64,000 nucleotides of DNA from Apostichopus japonicus. Taxonomy: Eukaryota > Echinodermata > Holothuroidea > Aspidochirotida > Stichopodidae. The stretch is from NCBI RefSeq assembly GCF_037975245.1, contig NC_092567.1, positions 17,639,876 through 17,703,875 of the forward strand. The letters are read 5' to 3'. The notes beneath the pieces are model-generated. The model was not told the origin of the DNA, searched no databases, and saw nothing but the letters and a program-made list of their open reading frames with translations. Below are positions 10,716-21,935 of the stretch, piece after piece (position 1 is the stretch's first letter; each line of letters begins with the position of its first letter). A program made the position numbers and the translations under genes.

Positions 10716-13010
10716 GAAGTTTGTCAAACAAGAGCCCAAGGGCACTGTGGTTCCTTGCTTGGGGTATATGACAATACACATAATATTATCAAGCAAGATT
10801 GGGCTCAAATAGTCCAAGTAATTGTGGTCCTTCCTACATGTTCCCATAAAGTAACCAACACTATAGCCAACACTTTTGTGATCACAAAATGTGATCGGAT
10901 TTTTGATCAAAATGCACTTTTGAGATCTAACTATGGCGTCGAAAATGTAAGAAATGTAAGAGACCTACAAGCGTGTCAACAGATATGATAACATTGGTGA
11001 CCTCAGATGACATGACCTTAAAGTTTCAAAATGTTCCACAACCCCATTCACAACTTGTCCCAAAATATTAACCATGTCAAACCTTGGCATTGAGATTTAA
11101 TTGCATTAAATGTCGAAAAATTAACTTTGAACTTGTATACATAATTTCACACACAGAGGTCACCCGGAGGTCAACCAATTGACATTTTTGATCGGTGAGA
11201 CCTAAATAGAGCATGACTGTAAAAATTCAAACATTTTTTCTTTGCCCATTTTCTCCCCCCAAAATACTAGTTTTTAAACATTAGCTGACCTTTGGTGACG
11301 TTGGATCACATGACCGTTAAGTTTGAAAATATTCCCCTATACCATTTGCAACTACTCCAAAAATATCAACCTTGTCACACCTTGGCACTGGGAGTTATTG
11401 CATTAAATGTGTGCTAATTAACTTTGACCTCACATAGCTTCGCACACGAAGGTCACATGGGGGTCAACCCATTGACATTTATGATAAGAAGGTACCTTTA
11501 ACATCTGAAAATAGCATCGAAACTGTAAAAATCCACAAAACACGAAAAGGTCACCAGAGGTCAAATTGAGGTCAAGGGTCACCCAGATGCGGGTCGACAA
11601 TTGGATTACATTGAAGCAACTCCCAACCCTAACGGACAATTTGTTCTCAAGTTATCGCAAAAATACTAGTTTTTTATCATTAATTGACCTTCGGTGACCT
11701 TGTATCACATGACCGTTAAGTTTGAAAATATTCCCCTATACCATTTGCAACTACTCCAAAAATATCAACCTTGTCACACCTTGGAACTGTGATTTATTGC
11801 ATTAAATGTCTGAAAATTAACTTTGACCTAATATAACTTCCCACACGAAGGTCACACAGGGGTCAACCCATTGACATTTATGATCAGAAGGTACCTTTAG
11901 CATCTGAAAATAGCATTGAAACTGCAAAAAGCCACAAAACACGAAAAGGTCACCAGAGGTCAAATTGAGGTCAAGGGTCACCCAGATGCGGGTCGACAAT
12001 TGGATTACATTGAAGCAACTCCCAACCCTAACGGACAATTTTTTCTCAAGTTATCGCAAAAATACTAGTTTTTATCATTAATTGACCTTTGGTGACCTTG
12101 TATCACATGACCGTTAAGTTTGAAAATATTCCCCTATACCATTTCAAACTACTCCAAAAATATCAACATTGTCACACCTTGGAACTGGGAGTTATTGCAT
12201 TAAATGTCTGAAAATAAAGTTTGACCTCATATAACTTCGCACACGAAGGTCACACGGGGGTCAACCCATTGACATTTATGATCAGAAGGTACCTTTAACA
12301 TCTGAAAATAGCATCGAAACTGTAAAAATCCACAAAACACGAAAAAGGTCACCAGAAGTCAAATTGAGGTCAAGGGTCACCCAGATGCGGGTCGACAATT
12401 GGATTACATTGAAGCAACTCCCAACCCTAACGGACAATTTGTTTCAAGTTAACGCAAAAATACTAGTTTTTTTATCATTAATTGACCTTTGGTGACCTCG
12501 GATCACATGACCATTAAATTTGAAAATGTTCCTCTAACCAGTTCACAACTTTTCCCAAAATATCGAACTTGTCGCAAATTGGCACTGGTAGTTATTGCAG
12601 TTTTAATATTTTCCGTTTTTGGACCATAACTGACCTTTGGTGACCTTTGTGGGCATCAAAAACAATAGGGCACACCTTCTCCATATGGCTGATCTATAGT
12701 CCAAGTTTGGCCTCAATCCAACATTCCCTCATTGAGATAGAGCGTACCCAAGCAAGTGTCACAGACGCACACACACAGGGGTGTTTTACATTCAGACCGA
12801 GGATTCCATTGTTTTTTCCATTGTTCAAATCCACGTACCCTAACCTTAACAATACCCTATAACAATAGAATTCTTTCAAGGACGTGGTGATTCTTTAGAA
12901 ATCACATTCGAGGACCTGCAATTCTTTTGTTCAAGTCCTCGGTCAGAATACAAAACAAGTGCACACACACATACACACACATACACGCACACACGCATAC
13001 ACACACACAT

Positions 13011-13041
<31 letters not shown>

Positions 13042-13075
13042 TACATACACACATACACGCACACATGCATACATA
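10716..13075. mobile_element. Satellite-bearing element S1, copy 2, ending in CA/ATAC microsatellite
   Basis: It starts AAACAAGAGCCCAAGGGCAC as at 4,266 and follows copy 1 through at least four 400-bp units (TCGACAATTGGATTA at about 11,594, 11,993 and 12,394). It ends in a long (CA)n/(CATA)n tract at 12,959-13,075. The right junction lies 17 bp beyond the splice donor of the duplicated exon at 13,092-13,148, so it probably cut that gene copy off from its last exon. Confidence 0.65.
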
Positions 13076-13091
13076 AAACATTCTACCTTAC

Positions 13092-13148
13092 CTGTAGGAG
13101 ACAAAGTCCAAACAGCTTCTCTAGCTGTGTCATTGAGTTTGTTCAATT
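13092..13148 (-). pseudogene. Orphan duplicate exon of the small membrane-protein gene
   Basis: A 57-nt exon with acceptor TTTCCTTGCTAG|AATTG and donor CTACAG|GTAAGG on the minus strand. It reads LNKLNDTAREAVWTLSPTG. Its size, phases and most residues match the exon at 25,281-25,337 (LNKINATATETVWNLSPKG). No counterpart of the following transmembrane exon lies downstream on this strand; the S1 element begins 17 bp past the donor. It may be a truncated pseudogene, or a gene whose last exon is farther away than seen. Confidence 0.6.
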
Positions 13149-15690
13149 CTAGCAAGGAAAGAAAGAATACATCCAACTGATCAATTCTAACCAATCACAA
13201 ATGAGGTCTATGAAACGATAATATTGGTTATCGACTCGGGGTGGATAGGTCTACCGGTTACCGGCTCGCCCGCCACCGGTGCGACGGTGGTTTGGAGCAG
13301 TAAAGTAAGGTGCACATGGTTTCAAAGGTGTGTGTGTGTGGGAGGGTGCTGTAGGGCAGATTCAAATTTCCCTGGCTGATTTAGATACGTGGCTGGACCG
13401 TTATGGGATGGCTATATGCGAATCAATCATTTCTTTGTTATAAAGTTTACATTTTAACATTTGCCTCAATTACCTTATGTACCTTATTTGATGAGAACAA
13501 GGAAAAGGTACAAACAGTATCAGACTGAACCTCTTCTAGAACCACGAGGCACAGGTGTCCCGTCTAATCAGGTTTGTTGCATTCACAACACGAAAATATA
13601 ATTTTGTTAAATAGCTTGTGTGTGGGATGGTGCTCAGAGAGGTACGTAAACCTTGGGGTTCAATTGATATTAGGGACTTTATATTAGGACTTGTCTAATC
13701 TGGTAAATCAGCCTATTGGATAATCCGGAAGAGTAGGTTCAACAAAGCATGTGTGACTTTTCAAAATTAAAAGCTATCCCAGGCATCCTACACAAAGCAA
13801 AAGCTTTAAATGCATTCGACCTGATTAGATGTAAAACGCAGTAGAAAGTTAATTGGTTTCTATGTAGCTAGGAATTTCGATATACATATGTAGAATATAT
13901 CTTAGTTTTGAGGTAACAATTCACCCGATATAAACAAATAGGGAATGATTCCGCCGGGCGTTCTTACAATTTTGACTGGCGTACTTGAGTATTATCTTAT
14001 AGTTACCATAATAAACTAAGACATCCTCTAAGAACCTTGTATAATTTATATAAATTTGATACTAAATAAGTAAATAAATAACTATATTGTAATTCACTTA
14101 AAGAAAAGTGAAGTAAAACTTTATTACATTTACTCCATAAAAGGAAATTGTGGTACTCGCACAAGTCATAAAAAAAAATATTCAAAAAAATATATAAATC
14201 TAAGAACAAATAACCGATAATAGTAATAAAAAAGTAAGATAGGATTAGAAAGGAAAACACAGTAAAACCTATACAATATGAGGACTTGTAATAACGACTT
14301 AATTTGCTGTTATAAAGTTTAATTGCATGAGGGATGAAAGAATACCGATAACGATAAGTATTTAGCTAAGGAGGTCTACCAATATCCCTATTTATAAGAC
14401 TGTTTTGAAGTGTAGAAGATAATGGATGACTATACAGTCACTCCAAACCGTGTCTAACTTCGAGTGTGGGCGGCATTGGTAGACCGAGTCAACTACAGAC
14501 TGAGACAACGTACCCACTTACTTTTCTGCTTTCTGAGTAATTATGTCAATACGATCCCTTTCTGACTTACTACCATTACAAACCCAGCAAATTATGCAAT
14601 ATCTCCAAATTCCACAAATCGTAGCATTATATACTAATATTACATGAACTAAAAATTTAACGAACCTGTGTACATCTTGAGATTGTTGCAGACCGCGTCG
14701 TGCTTTTCTGACAATTCACCTATAATTTGAACGCTTTCTTTGATTCAATTAATAGTTATGTCTGAATGTCATGCTTAAAAGCATGCACCCTCTGTTTTAT
14801 AGGATCACTGTGTGTGACGTCATAGCCTTTTCAGTTGTTTGAAGCTTTTAGTTCCTCTTTCCTTACATGTTTACAATGTTATCGGATATATATACATGTT
14901 TGGCAGAGGTTCAACTACTTTGCTTCCATGTCACGGATCAGGGAATTAAATAATGAAGAAGCATTGAGAGGGGGGAGGGGGAGTAGGGTAAGGGAGAGGG
15001 AGGAATGTGGAGACTATACCCCACTATATTGGAAAACAAACTGAACAAGCGATCCTGATATAATTAAACAGTTAACCACTTTTTTTTTGTAAAAGCATGA
15101 AAATTGCGTCTATTCATAACATCTTTTTATGAAAGAAAGCCACCCCATATTAAAACAAAGAAGATATGTAACTACTCTCAAGGACTCTTTTTTTCGTAAA
15201 ACAAAAATAAGCATATCCCGCTAAAGTAGATAAGTGTGTGCCAGTTCTTAACATATCTATTACCATTTCTATCAAAATACAATATAAATTGCAATCTCCA
15301 GAATTTTTGAAATCGTGGTGAATCGGTCAATACTAAGAGAAATAAATGCAAGAGTTAATAAACTCCGTAAAAGTGAACGGGGTTCTGCACATTCCATGTA
15401 CTTCGGTGCAATTCAACACTGGGAGAATAGTTACTCCGGTTTACAATATGACACCATGCATCACTTCCAGCAAGTCAATCGCCGGTTTTCCGAGGATCCA
15501 CAGTAAAAGTTGGTAATACAACTTCAACCACGGCGCTAGTACAGAATAGTTTCATGGTTTAAACATTGAGTTTCACAGTTCGGTTCTGTCATTGTGAATT
15601 TATCCACAATAAGTCGTATGTGAAGAACTTAACATGAAGATTGCTTGCTACGCTGCACGTTGTATGACAAAGAGGTTGGCATCCATTCTC
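13149..15690 (-). repeat. Segmental duplication A (inverted relative to B at 23,100-25,280)
   Basis: Read on the minus strand it matches 23,100-25,280 in order: CCTCTCTGAGCACCATCCCA, GGATGCCTGGGATAG, TATGACGTCACACAGTGATC, GGAAAACCGGCGATTGA and GAAGTACATGGAATGTGCAG. The blocks are separated by diverged DNA. No exon could be called securely inside apart from the one at 13,092-13,148 and the weak candidate at 15,370-15,460. Confidence 0.75.
15370..15460 (-). other. Weak exon candidate conserved in duplication
   Basis: The minus frame reads TGVTILPVLNCTEVHGMCR then TPFTFTEFINSCI. The counterpart at about 23,598-23,690 (+) reads nearly the same, and most differences fall at third codon positions. 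There is a 1-nt insertion in B after VLN and no clear splice sites. It could be an eroded exon or chance. No domain recognised. Confidence 0.25.
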
Positions 15691-15699
15691 TGCAACCTT

Positions 15700-17960
15700 T
15701 CGAGAAGATTTTAAAAATCGCGATTGGCCAAATTTTGGCCTTATAAAATGATCAAATTTGAAGATTATGGACATACTTTAAACATTAATGATGTCTGATT
15801 CAGGATAAAGGGGTCAACATCCGTTCTCGGCATCATTTGGAGAAGATTTGAAAACCGAAAAAACAGAAGGGTATAGCCTTACAAAATGATCAAATTTGGA
15901 CAAATATTTGAGGCTTTCAAATTTCATTCTTAATGTCTTAAATAGAATCACATGGATCAGAAGCATGTTCCCGTCCTGTTAAAAGTGAAATTATACCAAG
16001 TTGTCTGCACGAAAACTAAATATAGTAAATTATGACGTAACGATTTGGAAATTCAAAATAGACTGTCTTTCTGAAGAGTATGGACCTATTTTAAACACTG
16101 ATAATGTCTGATACATGATAAAGGGTCAGCATCCGTTCTCGGCATCATTTTGAGAAGATTTAAAAAAAACGCGAGTTGGGGCCAAAATTTGAAAAAGCCA
16201 TAAGGGTTATAGCCTTACAAAATGATCAAATTTGGACAAATATTTGAGGTTTTCAAATTTCATTCTTAATGTCTTAAATAGAATCACATGGATCAGAAGC
16301 ATGTTTCCGTCCTGTTAAAAGTGAAATTATACCAAGTTGTCTGCCTGAAAATGAAATATATGAAATTATGACGTAACGATTTGAATATTCATATTAGACT
16401 GTCGTTTTGAAGAGTATGGACCTATTTTAAACACTGATACTGTCTGATACATGATAAAGTGGTCAGCATCCGTTCTCGGCATCATTTTGAGAAGATTTTA
16501 AAAAAAAACGCGATTTTGGGCCAAAATTTGAGAAAACCATAAAGGTATATAGCCTTACAAAATGATCAAATTTGGACGAAAATTCGAGGTTTTCAAATTT
16601 CATTTTTAATATCTACAATGGATTCACGTGGATCAGAAGCATGTTCACGTCCTGTTAAAAGTTAAATTACACCAAGTTTTCTGCCTGAAAATTAAATATA
16701 TGAAACTATGACGTAACGATTTGAATATTCAAATTAGACTGTCTTTCTGAAGAGTATGGACCTACTTTAACACTGATAATGTCTGATACATGATAAAGGG
16801 GTCAGCATCCGTTCTCGGCATCATTTTGAGAAGATTTAAAAAAACTGCGATTGTGGGCCAAAATTTGAAAAAGCCATAAGGGTATAGCCTTACAAAATGA
16901 TCAAATTTGGACAAATATTTGAGGTTTTCAAATTTCATTTTTAATATCTACAATGGATTCACGTGGATCAGAAGCATGTTCACGTCCTGTTAAAAGTTAA
17001 ATTACACCAAGTTTTCTGCCTGAAAATTAAATATATGAAATTATGACGTAACGATTTGAATATTCAAATTAGACTGTCTTTCTGAAGAGTATGGACCTAC
17101 TTTAACACTGATAATGTCTGATACATGATAAAGGGGTCAGCATCCGTTCTCGGCATCATTTTGAGAAGATTTAAAAAAACTGCGATTGTGGGCCAAAATT
17201 TGAAAAAGCCATAAGGGTATAGCCTTATAAAATGATCAAATTTGGACAAATATTTGAGGTTTTCAAATTTCATTCTTAATGTCTTAAATAGAATCACATG
17301 GATCAGAAGCATGTTCCCGTCCTGTTAAAAGTGAAATTATACCAAGTTGTCTGCACGAAAACTAATAGCCTTTATTAAATTATGACGTAACGATTTGGAA
17401 ATTCAAATTAGACTGTCTTTCTGAAGAGTATGGACCTACATTAGAACACTGGTAATGTCTGATACATGATAAAAGGGTCAGCATCCGTTCTCGGCATCAT
17501 TTTGAGAAGATTTAAAAAAACTGCGATTGTGGGCCAAAATTTGAAAAAACCATAAGGGTATAGCCTTACAAAATGATCAAATTTGGACGAAAATTCGAGG
17601 TTTTCAAATTTCAGTCTCAATGTCTACAATGGATTCACGTGGATCAGAAGCATGTTCACGTCCTGTTAAAAGTAAAATTACACCAAGTTTCCTGCCTGAA
17701 AATTAAATATATGAAACTATGACGTAACGATTTGAATATTCAAATTAGACTGTCTTTCTGAAGAGTATGGACCTACTTTAAACACTGATAATGTGTGATA
17801 CATGATAAAGGGGTCAGCATCCGTTCTCGGCATCAGTTTGAGAAGATTTAAAAAACTGCGATTTTGGGCCAAATTGGAAGAAAAAAATTAACAAAATGAT
17901 CAAATTTGGACGAAAATTCGAGGTTTTCAGATATCAGTTTTAATGTCTACAATGAAACCA
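15700..17960. repeat. Tandem array, about 337-bp unit, roughly 6-7 copies
   Basis: GAAGAGTATGGACCTA recurs at about 16,073, 16,409, 16,749, 17,084, 17,423 and 17,760, spaced 335-340 bp, with a diverged first unit at about 15,760. Each unit contains CATCCGTTCTCGGCATCATT and AAAATGATCAAATTTGGAC. Two further units lie at 30,490-31,000. Open frames within the units are not gene-like. Confidence 0.9.
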
Positions 17961-19090
17961 CGAAATTCTATTATTGGTTTGTGAATGCATCAAACCTGAT
18001 TAGACGGCACATATGTGCTTTGGGGTTCTAGAGGATTTTAGTCTGATACTGCTTGTACATTTCGTTGATCTTACCAAATATAAGGTACATAGGGTAAGTT
18101 GAAGCAAATGTCCAAATGTAAAATGTATTTAAAAAAAGGGATTCGCAACTAGCCATCCCATGATGGTCCAGACACGTATCTAAATCAGCCAATTTGTCCT
18201 TCCGCAGCTCTTCCGCCCCCAGACTATTTACGAAAATTCTCAATGGGCTGAATAAAAATCAACGTCCTTTACGAAGTCGCTCTCTTTGCTGAGAAGTGCT
18301 AGCGATGTCAGCCTCTTTTGGGACATGGTGGATTACAAACGATTTCGTTATCTTCAAGTGACTAAATGACGTGAAGCAGATGAAAATTATATGCAACGTA
18401 CGCCCTGCCTACCTCGATACTCTTCCCATCCGCCCTTCCCTCCATTACTAAGCCCAGTTTTCATTTCTCCCTACCTGCGTTCGTCAATAATCCCTGTTTT
18501 TCTCTCCCTTAATTTCTCTCCTTTTCTCTCTTTCTTTCCTTCCTCCATTTCCTCCTTCTTCTTTCTTTATTTTCACTTCTTCGCGTTCCGATTGACTTCT
18601 ATTTTTTTCCGGGGAGGGGGAAGTTTGCGCCCTACCCCCTCCCCTCTCCCGTTGACTACGCTATTGCTGGGGCCCTTCACCCATAGGATAATTCATCTAA
18701 ACTGAACTTACCGCAAAGTCATAAATGTAATATTAGAGACAAGCCACTATGATAAATCTAGTATTTGAATTGGACAGTCAAGTAGAGATACCAGTTGTTA
18801 ACAACATAAAACAATAGTAGGCACAGACCAGGGAGTTGTTATGGAACAACTTCCTGCATAGACATGTTGATATACATTAAATTATGCATGCATAACATGA
18901 CCGGGGGTTACCGTACTGTGAAGTTAGGAAATAGGACAAAATCCGTATCTTGTGCACCCTGGTATCCAAACGTTCTTTGCTTGGTGACCACAATTTTTAC
19001 CATGATCATCTAGGCGACCCTCCGGTGGCGGATGTTGTGCCCTAGGAATTTACGGGGAAGGGTAGCCCCTGCTTTGTAAGAAACGTTTTA
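17961..19090 (+). repeat. Segmental duplication C (related to B)
   Basis: 17,970-18,210 matches 24,710-24,950 (AAACCTGATTA, TTTTAGTCTGATA, CCATCCCATGATGGTCCAG). 18,765-19,090 matches 25,497-25,800 (GACATGTTGATATACATT, CGACCCTCCGGTGGCGGATG). Between them lies a pyrimidine-rich tract (18,485-18,585) with no match in B; the frame open across it reflects CT composition. The 57-nt exon of A and B is absent. Confidence 0.7.
18829..18856. repeat. Mini-hairpin present in C, absent from B
   Basis: CAGGGAGTTGTT pairs with AACAACTTCCTG with one mismatch and a 4-nt loop. The aligned position in duplication B (about 25,550) reads straight through, ACTAGACATAGACATG, so the hairpin is an insertion of roughly 30 bp or was precisely lost from B. 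Confidence 0.75.
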
Positions 19091-19799
19091 ATAGGATTAA
19101 GGTATCATATAAAATTCAGATTTTCTATACTATTCCGTATCCAACATCGTATGTGATTGAAGACACAATGACGAACAACACTGCAGCAAACATAGAAATT
19201 ATCTTTCTTAATTTACTTTTATTTTTATATGAACAAAGTTTTGATAGCCAGATTTAGGCGATACTTTATTACATTTTACATGTTATTCGCAAGTTATACA
19301 GCAGACTTTATTCCAACAGACTATATTGCATTCCATCTGCCTTACATCGGTTAGACTGAATTAAAGACTTAATAGTGTGGAGAGTATAAGGTGCTTAACT
19401 TCAGTATCTTCATAAGCACATGATTATAACAATTGAATTATTCATTTTTTTTCTGTTTTTAATCTTAAGAAATTAAGAAAAGAAAAAAATGTGCCTTTAA
19501 TATTAATAAAAAACTGTTTCATAAGCTGACAGTTGATAGGAATAGACTTACTTTTACAAATCGACCATTGTAAATACGAAGTTTATTTTAGTACTTATGA
19601 GTTAAAACTTCAATTTTTGCCTTTCGTGCAATAATTGTCTCTGTATGAATTCTTAGTATACCACAATATGTGTATTTACGGATATTTTCAAGCATAGATT
19701 AAACATTCAGCATTGACGAATTGATTACAATTAACTTTTAAATATTTATTGGATGTTTAACTACTGGTTAGTTTGCGTTTTCAGATAGATATTTTACAT
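19091..19799. other. No gene recognised
   Basis: AT-rich spacer between duplication C and the 3' flank of the MBF2-like gene. Nothing supported. Confidence 0.35.
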
Positions 19800-20380
19800 C
19801 ATATTAATTTTAATTTAATAAGCTAATTTTATTCTTTTAAGAGGACACAACAAAATAAACATCTGCGTCTTATGTGTCTGCTATTAGGGATATATTAAGA
19901 TGTCCTCAAAACGGTTATCTTGCGAATTGCGACAGGATTTGACGATCATTTTGTCCGGTACTGTGGTATGTCAAACAAACTTGTTATTCGATGTGTCTTT
20001 TCAAATATACCTAGTGCGAAACGGTGAAAACGTATGCCCCAAAATCGTCGTTATCGCCTCAAAGGTTAGCCCACACTGTTCTATGATGTACTCTGTCTAT
20101 GCTGATAATATCCAAAGTAGGCCTAATATAAAAGAGTCAATTAGAATATTAAACATCTTTCCGAATCCATTTATATCACATCATTAATATTTGAGATCAT
20201 GCTTCGAACACTGTCTGCAGTACGTTCCATGCTTCATTTTATTTATTCATATGTTTGATAACGTTTAGGAGAGAATATGTAAACGATCGATAACGTATTA
20301 TAATTATCAATCGTGAGATCCTTTCTGAACTAATCACAAAATTAGGCTTAAGAGCCAGTAAATAAAGCATTTACTACAAA
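19800..20380 (-). other. 3' flank of MBF2-like copy 1, conserved with 54,504-55,090
   Basis: In reverse it matches the DNA downstream of copy 2 (TATGGATTCGGAAAGA, GATCGTCAAATCCTG, GCAGATGTTTATTTTGT). AATAAATAAAATGAAGC on the minus strand (about 20,232-20,248) aligns with AATAAATAAATGAAGC in copy 2 and is the likely poly(A) signal. The plus-strand open frame at 19,900-20,187 is not conserved as coding. Confidence 0.7.
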
Positions 20381-20808
20381 TTACCCCTTTTTACCATGAA
20401 CCGAAACAGTGAAATCAAAACCGCGACTGAACTGAGACGTCACCGTGACTATTACATGATTCTGACCTGGGCCACCACTAGTAATTTTTGGACTCCCACC
20501 TGTGCCATCATCCCAGTTATCACGGGCTTCTACATATGTGATAACTTCATTTCTTTTACATTTGTATTTGTATTCATGTTTCTGATATCCCAACACTACG
20601 GGAGCTGGCCTTATTTTTTCTCGATAGAGTAACACGTCCCCAGGCTGCGGAACTCCAACAGTAAGGTTGAATCGTCCAGTCTGTCTACTGGTTCGCTCGT
20701 TATATGTTTCAATCACCTCGCCCGCTCCATTTATAAGCACCTTGGCACCCTCAACAACAGCCCAAACAGCAGCAACACCACCAACCAAAGCGGCGGCCAT
20801 GATGGTAC
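20381..20808 (-). CDS. MBF2-like protein, copy 1
   Basis: Single coding exon; ATG at 20,800-20,798, stop TAA 20,383-20,381, 139 aa. The splice acceptor TTGTTGTTCAG lies just upstream, so a non-coding first exon is expected. Residues 1-30 are hydrophobic and Gly/Ala-rich and could be a membrane anchor or unusual signal. Residues 43-139 look like the MBF2 family (a beta-rich domain best known from insects, where members are mostly small secreted proteins of unclear role): GDVLLYREKI, RNEVITYVEARDNW, GTGGSPKITSGGPGQNHV and the C-terminal SQFSRGFDFTVSVHG fit the family pattern. The family call comes from memory of insect members and needs a profile search. Copy 2 (54,114-54,503) is more than half identical in the domain, with 5' and 3' flanks also conserved, so the unit was duplicated in inverted orientation about 33 kb away. 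Function unknown. Confidence 0.75.
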
Positions 20809-20903
20809 CTGAACAACAAAGAGAATGTGATTTACATTATGTGATACCGGTACAAAGTTTACAGTTTTCATGTACTCATATGTGACCTGCATGGGCAAGC
20901 AAT

Positions 20904-20943
20904 GTTGTGTATGTCCCCTAGTCAATCGGGGGACATACACAAC
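20904..20943. other. Conserved hairpin at presumed 5' splice site of MBF2-like copy 1
   Basis: GTTGTGTATGTCCCC and GGGGACATACACAAC form a perfect 15-bp stem with a 10-nt loop. On the gene strand the stem begins directly after ACACTAG, where the donor of a short (about 135 bp) first intron could be (TAG|GTTGTG). Copy 3 retains the stem with one mismatch (55,579-55,618); copy 2 has a decayed version (53,971-54,013). Confidence 0.6.
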
Positions 20944-21040
20944 CTAGTGTTGTTGTTAGTGACGATACGTTCCTCCGTAATGTGTTACCAAGTGTCTGTG
21001 AAGAAGTGAGTAAAAAATGATTTAAAGGGGTTCTTTCAAA

Positions 21041-21050
21041 CCTATATAAG
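21041..21050 (-). promoter_or_regulatory. Probable TATA box of MBF2-like copy 1
   Basis: CTTATATAGG on the gene strand, about 240 nt before the ATG. The same box with the same downstream words (GAACCCCTTTAAAT, CACTTCTTCACAGACACTT, CGGAGGAACGTATCGTCACT) stands before copy 3 at 55,471-55,480. Conservation across duplicates supports a promoter plus non-coding first exon. Confidence 0.5.
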
Positions 21051-21169
21051 AAAAAAAGACCTGAACTTTGGAATACCAACGAATCGAGCTTTGAAACAAG
21101 TTTGTGATAGTTTGTAATACTCTTAATTGACGATTGCACCTACAATGCCGCCAATGTGTTAAATTTAAT

Positions 21170-21360
21170 TCTTTCGTTTACGGTTCCTTGCAATGTTAAG
21201 ATTCTATTTCAGAGAAACTTGCAGGCAGTGGTTGGTGTTTTATTTTAAAGTTTAACCATGATGTGTTAGTGGCACACTAACACATCCACAATTATTTGAT
21301 GTTCCATAACCTTGCTAAAAGCGAGCCGCTTGTGGATTGAAGTTGTAAAAATTATATCTT
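21170..21360 (-). repeat. Upstream block of MBF2-like unit, shared with 55,160-55,350
   Basis: Contains CAATCCACAAGCGGCTCGCTTTTAGCAAGG on the minus strand in two adjoining words, plus ACACATTCACC/GTGTTAGTG type words also found between copies 2 and 3. It marks the outer edge of the duplicated unit. The word GTGTTAGTGGCACACTAACAC (21,265-21,285) is a short palindrome. Confidence 0.6.
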
Positions 21361-21719
21361 TTTATATGTCAAATTAGCAGCGTCTGGAGTATCCGATGTT
21401 CAAAGCATTGTCAGCTTATAATGAAAACATAATTCCACATTGATCGTCGAAAAGTATAAGGACATAAGTAGACATAAACCATTGGAGTATTCTTCCCGCC
21501 ATTACTATCTTTTTAATTGTGACATTCATAACTACAATACACGCTTTTGTCAAAAACTTCCGTACAAATTTTATCACTTCCGAGAGGACTCATCGACTTT
21601 TTATCAATTCTGGAGTTACAATCTGTAATAGTTTGGACAACACAATAAAAACATCCAAAAGTATTCATTGCTTCAAACAATAAAAGTAAATCCATTTTAC
21701 TTAACAATTATTATCATTA

Positions 21720-21935
21720 AGCAGTGATTCTTGTTTCCTTTTTATTCTATGTTCTTTGTTCCTATCTCTTTTCTTCTTTCTCTGACTTATCCTTTGTATT
21801 CTTTAGTTTATTGTTTTTTGTAAAGTAGGGCTGCTCGTAAAAGCTCTGCTTATTTCAGTCCGCATCCACCTCCTTGTAATTTAATTATTCACCATTGTAT
21901 TTATATGATGTGGAAATAAATCAAACTCAAACAGC
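21720..21935 (+). mobile_element. Probable 3' end of a non-LTR retrotransposon
   Basis: GTAAAGTAGGGCTGCTCGTA, AAAGCTCTGCTTATTTCAG and ATGATGTGGAAATAAATCAA resemble the 3' tails of CR1/Jockey-type LINEs common in marine invertebrates (from memory). No reverse transcriptase precedes it, which suggests a 5'-truncated copy. An antisense tail of the same kind is at about 25,070-25,130. Confidence 0.5.

Noticed and set aside
4967-12038. Recurrent minus-strand frames starting SVRVGSCFN in satellite units
   Set aside because: The four near-identical frames follow the 400-bp repeat unit, start mid-unit, lack splice signals and are broken in other units. Repeat conservation explains them.
12876-13194. 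Cys/Val-rich frames near 13 kb
   Set aside because: Translation of the CA/ATAC microsatellite; only the 57-nt exon inside is supported.
18391-18705. 104-codon Ser/Pro/Phe-rich frame
   Set aside because: Lies in a CT-rich tract absent from the paralogous segment; composition alone keeps it open.
19900-20187. 95-codon plus frame near MBF2-like copy 1
   Set aside because: The homologous DNA downstream of copy 2 does not keep this frame, so it is the antisense of a 3' flank.
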